A program made the position numbers and the translations under genes. From the NCBI GenBank assembly GCA_913048525.1, contig CAJWWP010000074.1:1-5761 (forward strand): DNA of 5,761 nt. Direction: 5' to 3'. Under the pieces are notes generated by a model that was not told the DNA's origin, searched no databases, and was given only the letters and a program-made list of their open reading frames with translations. Numbering within the stretch: the first letter of the stretch is position 1; every line of letters starts with the position of its first letter. This DNA comes from GCA-002712965 sp913048525 (lineage in GTDB: Bacteria > Chloroflexota > Dehalococcoidia > Lucifugimonadales > UBA826). Of the stretch, positions 1 through 4,519 are shown in pieces.

Positions 1-63
1 AGACCTTCCCGCTTATACCTCAATAAAGCGAATTGGGACCCCTCGATCCCTGGGATTTCTTAA
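1..63 (+). CDS. Possible 3' end of an upstream gene (partial)
   Basis: Frame 1 is open from the first base for 20 codons and closes with TAA at 61-63, giving a tail that ends NWDPSIPGIS. If real, this is the C-terminus of a gene lying to the left, ending 4 bp before the TTG start of the hydrolase at 68. That tight spacing would match the other gene junctions in the window. Twenty codons without a stop is weak evidence, and I recognise no family. The hydrolase frame is also open back to position 2, so this stretch could instead belong to a longer hydrolase. Confidence 0.3.
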   Translation, partial: RPSRLYLNKANWDPSIPGIS

Positions 64-67
64 GTCT

Positions 68-964
68 TTGGCAAACATTAAATATCCTTTAGAAAACAAA
101 ATAGACATAGGAAACCTAGAACTAAGCTACCGCCAGTGGAAAACAGCCGGCAGGGTAGTCCTGCTTCTTCATGGTTTAGCATCCAACGCAAGGATATGGG
201 ACCTGCTAGCTCCCATTTTAAGCAAAAACTCCGCCATTATTGCTCTAGACCAAAGGGGACATGGAAAGTCAGACAAACCTGACTCTGGATATGATTTTTC
301 TACAGTTACAGATGACGTAGTCGCTTTCATGGATGCTCTAGGGATTAGCAATCCTATAGTCGTAGGACACTCTTGGGGAGGAAGCGTTGCACTATGCTTA
401 GCTACTAAATACCCAGAGCTTATATCGGGGCTTTGCTTCATAGACGGGGGACTAATAGAAATCTCAAGAATGCCAGGAAACAGTTTGGAGAAAGCATTAA
501 TTAATATGGCACCGCCTCGCTGGGAGGGGGTTTCCGCTTCAGATGTTAGAGAACGTCTAAAGAGACGGAATTGGGGCGACCAAGACCAGACATCAAAAGC
601 AGCAAATCTTGAGGAAATCGTCATGGCCAATTTGCTGGAGCATAGTGACGGCACCATAAGTGCCAGACTTTCTAGAAAAAACCACCTGGAAGTAGTAAAG
701 GCTTTTTGGAATCACAAACCCTCACAACTCTTTGAACTCATCAAATGCCCAACATTGATCCTGTCAGCCCGAATGGGACTGGATAAAACAGATAGACAAG
801 TTCTTAAAGAGGAACTAGTCCGTGAAGCCTCCCAAAAAATATCTCTTAGTAAAGCCATGTGGTTAGAGGATAGTATCCACGACGTGCCTATTCAAAGACC
901 TGAATTGGTAGCGTCCATCCTGATGAACAATATTGAAACCGGGTTTTTTGATGAATCAAACTAA
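68..964 (+). CDS. Alpha/beta hydrolase fold protein
   Basis: This 298-residue protein has the layout of a single-domain cytoplasmic alpha/beta hydrolase. Visible motifs in order are the oxyanion-hole strand VLLLHG (H35-G36), the DQRGHGKSD loop (61-69), the nucleophile elbow G-H-S-W-G-G (100-105, nucleophile S102), a cap region at about 130-215, and the catalytic histidine H271 in the context HDVP. The acid is uncertain: D126 (FIDGG, after strand 6) and D239 (ARMGLDK, after strand 7) are both possible. The family includes esterases, C-C bond hydrolases, epoxide hydrolases and lactonases. The serine nucleophile excludes a haloalkane dehalogenase or epoxide hydrolase, which use Asp; the substrate cannot be named. 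The TTG at 68 puts 34 residues before HG, which is usual, but the frame is open upstream to base 2, so the start is not certain. The gene converges with the small minus-strand gene, the two ends overlapping by 4 bp (961-964). Confidence 0.9.
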   Translation: MANIKYPLENKIDIGNLELSYRQWKTAGRVVLLLHGLASNARIWDLLAPILSKNSAIIALDQRGHGKSDKPDSGYDFSTVTDDVVAFMDALGISNPIVVGHSWGGSVALCLATKYPELISGLCFIDGGLIEISRMPGNSLEKALINMAPPRWEGVSASDVRERLKRRNWGDQDQTSKAANLEEIVMANLLEHSDGTISARLSRKNHLEVVKAFWNHKPSQLFELIKCPTLILSARMGLDKTDRQVLKEELVREASQKISLSKAMWLEDSIHDVPIQRPELVASILMNNIETGFFDESN

Positions 965-1227
965 GATATGCCTGTAACCACCGGCTTTCCTAAAAAATAG
1001 TACGGGACATTCCAGATTCCTAAAATACCCAAATCTACAACCGCCTTATTCGCGTACAACTTTTTAACTATCCCTGATGCCCCAGTGCTAGGGCCTCCAC
1101 TCACATTTCCCATATAGAGAACCTTTTGGCCGGTCCCAACACCTCTTGAGTTGATCACTGCTTCACATGGAGAACTTTGATCAATTTCTACAGGCAGTTT
1201 AAGCTGTATCGAATTTGTATTTTTCAA
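961..1227 (-). CDS. Small glycine-rich protein of unknown function (88 aa)
   Basis: I cannot assign this protein to a named family. Residues 1-28 look unstructured. Residues 29-80 look like a small compact beta domain: GTGQKVLYMG, then GGPSTGASGIV, then KAVVDL, and finally GIWNVPYYFLG. The alternation of short hydrophobic strands with Gly/Pro turns recalls SH3-like or KOW-like barrels, but that is inference. There is no signal peptide, membrane helix or Cys/His metal cluster; the single Cys is C21. The start is TTG at 1227-1225; the next TTG upstream in that frame meets a TAA after three codons, so it cannot be used. Support that the gene is real comes from the near-consensus promoter about 45 bp upstream on the same strand, which gives a leader of about 36 nt, and from the absence of a competing frame here. 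Its TAG stop (963-961) overlaps the hydrolase TAA (962-964). Confidence 0.7.
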   Translation of the reverse strand: MKNTNSIQLKLPVEIDQSSPCEAVINSRGVGTGQKVLYMGNVSGGPSTGASGIVKKLYANKAVVDLGILGIWNVPYYFLGKPVVTGIS

Positions 1228-1261
1228 AATATTACTTTCTCAAGTCTTTGATAAAACCGTG

Positions 1262-1280
1262 TTTAGAACATTTTAGAACA
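1262..1280. repeat. Tandem TTTAGAACA repeat, 10-bp period
   Basis: The 9-mer TTTAGAACA occurs at 1262-1270 and again at 1272-1280, exactly 10 bp apart, or about one helical turn. Its AGAACA core recurs at 1280-1285 as the left arm of the adjacent palindrome, whose right arm is TGTTCT at 1288-1293. The repeats cover the -10 box and the predicted start point of the minus-strand promoter. They look like extra half-sites for the protein that binds the palindrome, allowing cooperative or side-by-side occupancy on one face of the DNA. Binding itself is inferred. Confidence 0.5.
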
Positions 1281-1298
1281 GAACAATTGTTCTGTCAA
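1270..1298 (-). promoter_or_regulatory. Sigma-70-type promoter of the 88-aa gene
   Basis: On the minus strand a perfect -35 box TTGACA (1298-1293) is followed by a 17-bp spacer and then the -10 box TAAAAT (1275-1270), one mismatch from TATAAT. Transcription would start near 1263 and leave a leader of about 36 nt before the TTG at 1227. This is the best promoter match in the window. An 18-bp palindrome fills the region between the boxes and overlaps the -35, so the promoter is probably repressible. Confidence 0.65.
1278..1295. promoter_or_regulatory. 18-bp perfect palindromic operator, LexA-box-like
   Basis: The sequence ACAGAACAATTGTTCTGT is a perfect 18-bp palindrome centred between 1286 and 1287. 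It lies within the spacer of the minus-strand promoter and overlaps the -35 by three bases, a typical repressor position. The core GAAC-N4-GTTC is the established LexA (SOS) box pattern of Firmicutes and Actinobacteria, so LexA is one candidate. A TetR- or MarR-type regulator would also use such a site. No regulator gene lies in the window to decide between these. Confidence 0.6.
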
Positions 1299-1317
1299 CT
1301 CGTGTATGTCAGTTTAA

Positions 1318-1327
1318 GTGTGCACAC
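1318..1327. promoter_or_regulatory. Perfect 10-bp palindrome GTGTGCACAC
   Basis: GTGTGCACAC is a perfect palindrome. It is centred about 37 bp upstream of the start point predicted from the extended -10 box at 1344-1352, so it occupies the place of a -35 box for the SDR gene. It could be an activator or repressor site. Ten-bp palindromes do occur by chance, so the call rests mainly on position. Confidence 0.3.
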
Positions 1328-1337
1328 CTCCCTTTTC

Positions 1338-1357
1338 TTCGAATGCTACAATTCGAA
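1338..1357 (+). promoter_or_regulatory. Candidate extended -10 promoter of the SDR gene inside an inverted repeat
   Basis: TGCTACAAT at 1344-1352 is an extended -10 element (TGn followed by TACAAT, one mismatch from TATAAT). No good -35 lies 16-18 bp upstream, which an extended -10 promoter can tolerate. The predicted start is near 1359, giving a leader of about 46 nt to the SDR ATG at 1406. The -10 sits within an inverted repeat with perfect 7-bp arms, TTCGAAT (1338-1344) and ATTCGAA (1351-1357), separated by 6 bp. A protein bound there would block the promoter. Both calls are by eye. Confidence 0.4.
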
Positions 1358-1405
1358 CAGGTAGGAGCCAATGAGAGCACAACTTTAGGAAATTAAACCA
1401 ATAAA

Positions 1406-2161
1406 ATGAGTAGTCGACTAAAAAATAAAGTGGCCATAATAACTGGCGCAGCCAAAGGGCAAGGAGAGTTTGAAGCCCGACTTTTCGCTAATGAGGGGGC
1501 CACTGTAGTTCTTTGCGATATTGATGTCGAGGCCTGTGGTAGGACTGCTGAAGAGATCTCTTCTTCTGGAGGAAGTGCTGTCGTTATGACCTTGGATGTC
1601 ACAAAAGAATCTCACTGGATAGGGGCAATAGAACAAACATTAGAATTTTTTGGAAAAATCGATATTCTTGTTAATAACGCAGGTATATACAGTCGTGTCC
1701 CGATTGAAAATACCTCAGTTGAGGAATTTGATCGCATCTTGGAAGTCAACCTGCGCGGAGTTTTCTTAGGAACGAAGCATATCATTCCAGCTATGAGAGC
1801 ATCCGGAGGAGGATCTATCATCAACATATCTTCCACGGCTGGGATTGTGGGTAATGTGGGTAGCGGTGCATATGGAGCTTCTAAGGGTGGTGTTAGGTCT
1901 TTTACAAAATACACGGCTATTCAGCATGCCCCTGATGGAATAAGAGCCAACTCCGTACATCCTGGGCCAATCGATACTGACATGATATCTGACAATCTTT
2001 CCACCGTTGAGGGAAGAAAATCTACTGAATCTCGAATACCGATGGGCCGAGTGGGAAGCATTGAGGACGTCGCCATGGGAGTTTTGTTTTTGGCCACTGA
2101 TGAATCCTCCTACATGACTGGGTCAGAGCTGGTCATCGACGGAGGGATGACAGCTCAATAG
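1406..2161 (+). CDS. SDR-family NAD(P)-dependent oxidoreductase
   Basis: This is a complete 251-residue classical short-chain dehydrogenase/reductase, the usual size for the family. It shows the Rossmann glycine motif TGAAKGQG (13-20), D38 at the end of strand 2 (which favours NAD over NADP), the adenine-site D64-V65, NNAG (90-93), the active-site tetrad N115, S143, Y156 and K160 (YGASK), and the HPGPIDTDM segment (185-193) that contacts the nicotinamide side. The C-terminal GSELVIDGG (209-217 from the end region, TGSELVIDGG motif) is also standard. Such enzymes oxidise secondary alcohols or reduce ketones and 3-oxoacyl groups in the cytoplasm. The N-terminus resembles hydroxysteroid and cyclic-alcohol dehydrogenases, but the substrate cannot be assigned. 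The ATG at 1406 gives the normal short N-terminus before strand 1; its only SD-like sequence, AGGA at 1387-1390, is far away. otsB starts 17 bp after the stop, so co-transcription is likely. Confidence 0.93.
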   Translation: MSSRLKNKVAIITGAAKGQGEFEARLFANEGATVVLCDIDVEACGRTAEEISSSGGSAVVMTLDVTKESHWIGAIEQTLEFFGKIDILVNNAGIYSRVPIENTSVEEFDRILEVNLRGVFLGTKHIIPAMRASGGGSIINISSTAGIVGNVGSGAYGASKGGVRSFTKYTAIQHAPDGIRANSVHPGPIDTDMISDNLSTVEGRKSTESRIPMGRVGSIEDVAMGVLFLATDESSYMTGSELVIDGGMTAQ

Positions 2162-2178
2162 ATCATATGTAAATTACG

Positions 2179-3000
2179 TTGACTAATACGGCACTTCATT
2201 TTCTAGATCACATCGATGCTTGTGAATCCTTAGTAGGCTGTAAAAAACCAGCCTTGATGATCGATTTTGATGGCACACTTTCAAAACTGACACCAGATCC
2301 ATCAGATGCAATCATAGATCCTGTATGTCAAGCTCTCCTCAAAAAACTATGCACAGTTTTACCGGTCATAGCCATTGTTTCAGGAAGATCCGTTACAGAC
2401 TTAGAAAGCAAAATTAATCTTAAACGAGTGGAATTATATGGGAATCACGGTGCTGAAAAATTCATTTCAGGAAAACTCATTGACGCCCTCAATGCAGATA
2501 TAAATTTAGACTACATTCATGAATTATTGAATTTTCTAAAATCAGAAGTGCCCCTTCCAGGACTAATTTTTGAGGATAAAGCTTTTAGTGCCTCTGTCCA
2601 CTACAGGCTCTCTGATGATCATAATTTAGCCAGAAATGCATTGGCTGAAGCTTTAACACATGCTCCAAATATTAATAAACTGGAATTTTTTTGGGGTAGA
2701 GAGATTCTGGAAATACGTCTCCTCTCCGGAGTTGACAAAGGTTATGCTGTACAAGATGTATTTAAACGGCACCAATCAGAATCAATGCTATTTATAGGAG
2801 ATGACACTACCGATATAGACGGCATCGCCCAATTAATTAAATTAAGGAATAGCGGAGTCATTAAGGGACTCGCTATAGCTGTGAAATCTAAATCTACCAA
2901 CCACCACCTGCTTGAAAAAGCAGACGCATACGTTGAGGACATTGAGGGAGTGCGCCAACTACTCAATTGGGTGCTCAAAAATTGGTCCCCCAAAGTTTAA
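2179..3000 (+). CDS. otsB: Trehalose-6-phosphate phosphatase
   Basis: This 273-residue protein is a HAD-superfamily phosphatase of the trehalose-phosphatase family (E. coli OtsB is 266 residues). It hydrolyses trehalose 6-phosphate to trehalose in the cytoplasm. HAD motif I is DFDGT (29-33; nucleophile D29, general acid/base D31), motif II is VSGRS (S68), motif III uses K187 (DKGYAV), and motif IV is GDDTTD (207-212), which binds Mg. Family-specific segments are YGNHGAE (87-93) and, in the cap, FEDK followed by HYR (131-143). An in-frame TAA at 2170-2172 leaves TTG at 2179 as the only standard start before motif I, and no Shine-Dalgarno precedes it. OtsA (trehalose-phosphate synthase) is not in the window. 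The gene follows the SDR by 17 bp but has no evident metabolic link to it. All catalytic residues are present, so it should be active. Confidence 0.93.
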   Translation: MTNTALHFLDHIDACESLVGCKKPALMIDFDGTLSKLTPDPSDAIIDPVCQALLKKLCTVLPVIAIVSGRSVTDLESKINLKRVELYGNHGAEKFISGKLIDALNADINLDYIHELLNFLKSEVPLPGLIFEDKAFSASVHYRLSDDHNLARNALAEALTHAPNINKLEFFWGREILEIRLLSGVDKGYAVQDVFKRHQSESMLFIGDDTTDIDGIAQLIKLRNSGVIKGLAIAVKSKSTNHHLLEKADAYVEDIEGVRQLLNWVLKNWSPKV

Positions 3001-3025
3001 TACCTGGATAATGACCATTACTTGC

Positions 3026-3055
3026 TTGACATACATTTTTATCATTTGCTAGCCT
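3026..3055 (+). promoter_or_regulatory. Candidate promoter of glmU
   Basis: A perfect -35 hexamer TTGACA (3026-3031) is followed after 18 bp by TAGCCT (3050-3055). That is a poor -10 (three matches to TATAAT) but it is preceded by TGC, making an extended -10. The start would be near 3062, leaving a leader of about 87 nt before glmU. The rest of the 148-bp spacer shows no convincing terminator for otsB and no recognisable leader RNA. Transcription of glmU may therefore come both from here and by read-through. Confidence 0.4.
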
Positions 3056-3148
3056 GATCTAAATTGGACGATCCCCCTAGTAGCAGAACAATGATGGTAT
3101 TTCTTCAGAGCGATTCATACCGCTTAGGATGTGCTGTTGAGTTGACTA

Positions 3149-4513
3149 ATGACTAGACCCTACCTCTCTAAGGATTTAACTGCTATTGTTTTAGCCGCCG
3201 GTAACGGGGACCGCATGAAATCCCAAACACCCAAACCACTTCATAAGGTTTGTGGAAGAGAAATGCTTAACATGGTCCTAGATGCCATAGAACTCTCTGG
3301 GATAAAATCCTCTGTCACAATCGTACCTTTGGATCATCAACTGTTCAAAATTTCAGTTGGAGGTAGAACACGATTTGAGGTTCAAAGACAGGCAAAAGGT
3401 ACTGGTCATGCCCTGCTGCAGGCAAAAAACTCGGCAAGAAATTCCCCATTTATATTGGTTCTAAACGGTGATATTCCCCTAATAACCCCAGAAACTATAT
3501 CGCGACTTACATCTCTTCACCAAGAGAAAGGGTCCACTGTAACATTCCTAACTACCAGAAGAAATAACCCTTCAGGTTCAGGTAGGGTCAGTAGAACCCC
3601 CAATGGGTTAGTGGAGGCAATAGTGGAGGAATGTGACGCCGATTGTAAAGTTAAACACATTACTGAAGTAAATTGCGGGGTTTATTGCTTCAAATCACCC
3701 TGGGTTTGGTCAGCACTCGAATCACTTAAACCCTCCTCAACCAATGAGTTCTATCTCACAGATTTGATAGCTCTAGCATTGAAACAAAACCTCGGGGTCG
3801 AAACTTTAGAAACTACTCAGGAAGAAGAAGTCATCAATGTCAATGACCGGATACAACTGGCAGAGGCAGAGGTTATTCTCCAAGAAAAAATTAGGGTTGA
3901 ATGGATGAAGTCCGGAGTTACCATGGCCGATCCCATGTCCACCTACATAGAACAAGGTGTTGATATAGGTGAGGACACATCTATACTTCCAAACACTCAT
4001 ATACAACAGGGATCCACCATAGGACAAAATTGTCTGATAGGTCCAGACACCACTATCAGGGCATCAACTATAGGATACCAATCAAAAGTAACACACTCCT
4101 TCATCGAGAACGCCACTTTAGGGTCGAAAGTATCAGTAGGGCCTTTTAGCCATATTAGGGCTGGAACCGTTCTGGAAGACAAAGTATATGTTGGTGATCA
4201 CGCAGAAATTAAAAACAGCACCTTAGGCTCTGAAACTAAATGTGGACATTTCAGTTATATAGGTGATGCGATAATTGGAACGAATGTTAACCTAGGAGCT
4301 GGAACAATAACCTGCAATTATGACGGTCTCGCCAAACATACAACAGAAATCGGAAACAATGCATTTATAGGTTCTAACACAATGCTTGTAGCTCCGGTCA
4401 TTATCGGTGAGAACGCAGTAACTGGAACAGGATCCATAGTAAATAAAAATGTACCTGAGGGAGCCAAGGCTATAGGGGCCCCAGTAAGAATAATTAAAGG
4501 AGGTCGGCCATAA
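3149..4513 (+). CDS. glmU: Bifunctional N-acetylglucosamine-1-phosphate uridyltransferase / glucosamine-1-phosphate acetyltransferase
   Basis: GlmU acetylates glucosamine 1-phosphate with acetyl-CoA and then couples it to UTP, giving UDP-GlcNAc for peptidoglycan and other envelope glycans. The length of 454 matches E. coli (456). The N-terminal domain (about 10-235) has LAAGNGDRMKS (15-25), K29, Q79, KGTGHA (83-88), NGD (106-108, metal ligand D108), GSGR (143-146), E160, EVNCG (N175) and VNDR (metal ligand N232). The C-terminal left-handed beta helix (about 255-450) carries hexapeptide repeats and the acetyltransferase residues R337, K355, H367 (likely catalytic base), Y370, N381, N390-Y391 and S409. 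Residue equivalents are taken from memory of the E. coli enzyme. Two small departures are N106 where E. coli has Tyr and NVNDR in place of the common GVNDR. An in-frame TGA at 3143-3145 makes the ATG at 3149 the first possible start. The CorC-like gene follows after 6 bp. Confidence 0.97.
   Translation: MTRPYLSKDLTAIVLAAGNGDRMKSQTPKPLHKVCGREMLNMVLDAIELSGIKSSVTIVPLDHQLFKISVGGRTRFEVQRQAKGTGHALLQAKNSARNSPFILVLNGDIPLITPETISRLTSLHQEKGSTVTFLTTRRNNPSGSGRVSRTPNGLVEAIVEECDADCKVKHITEVNCGVYCFKSPWVWSALESLKPSSTNEFYLTDLIALALKQNLGVETLETTQEEEVINVNDRIQLAEAEVILQEKIRVEWMKSGVTMADPMSTYIEQGVDIGEDTSILPNTHIQQGSTIGQNCLIGPDTTIRASTIGYQSKVTHSFIENATLGSKVSVGPFSHIRAGTVLEDKVYVGDHAEIKNSTLGSETKCGHFSYIGDAIIGTNVNLGAGTITCNYDGLAKHTTEIGNNAFIGSNTMLVAPVIIGENAVTGTGSIVNKNVPEGAKAIGAPVRIIKGGRP
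4498..4504 (+). promoter_or_regulatory. AGGAGGT, possible ribosome binding site of the CorC-like gene
   Basis: AGGAGGT is a full Shine-Dalgarno match lying inside the end of glmU, where it also encodes part of IKGGR. The first usable start after it is TTG at 4520, a gap of 15 nt, which is longer than the usual 5-9 nt. An in-frame TAA at 4511 rules out a nearer start. It may help ribosomes finishing glmU to restart, or it may be only glmU coding sequence. Confidence 0.35.
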
Positions 4514-4519
4514 ACCGTA

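Noticed and set aside
169..657. 162-residue open frame on the minus strand inside the hydrolase gene
   Set aside because: It is the antisense of a clear alpha/beta hydrolase; its translation is Ser/Pro/Arg-rich with no motif.
936..960. Possible terminator at the hydrolase end: AAACC-G-GGTTT followed by T residues, and TTTGAT-GA-ATCAAA
   Set aside because: The first has a 1-nt loop and the second a 2-nt loop, and the second lacks a T-run downstream on either strand. Neither can form a normal intrinsic terminator.
58..1254. Shared AAGTCTTTG at the hydrolase start and in the spacer before the 88-aa gene
   Set aside because: A 9-bp match in opposite contexts is expected by chance in AT-rich DNA, and the second copy starts no open frame of useful length.
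1393..1960. Several minus-strand frames of 64-100 codons within the SDR gene
   Set aside because: All lie opposite a gene with every SDR motif intact and none shows a recognisable domain.
3096..3121. GGTAT...ATACC inverted repeat in the glmU leader
   Set aside because: A 5-bp stem with a 16-nt loop is weak, has no T-run, and matches no known leader motif.
2178..3150. The 10-mer GTTGACTAAT at the starts of both otsB (2178-2187) and glmU (3141-3150)
   Set aside because: It is read differently in each: it encodes the start and first codons of otsB but straddles the glmU ATG, where TTG at 3142 stops after four codons. Probably coincidence.
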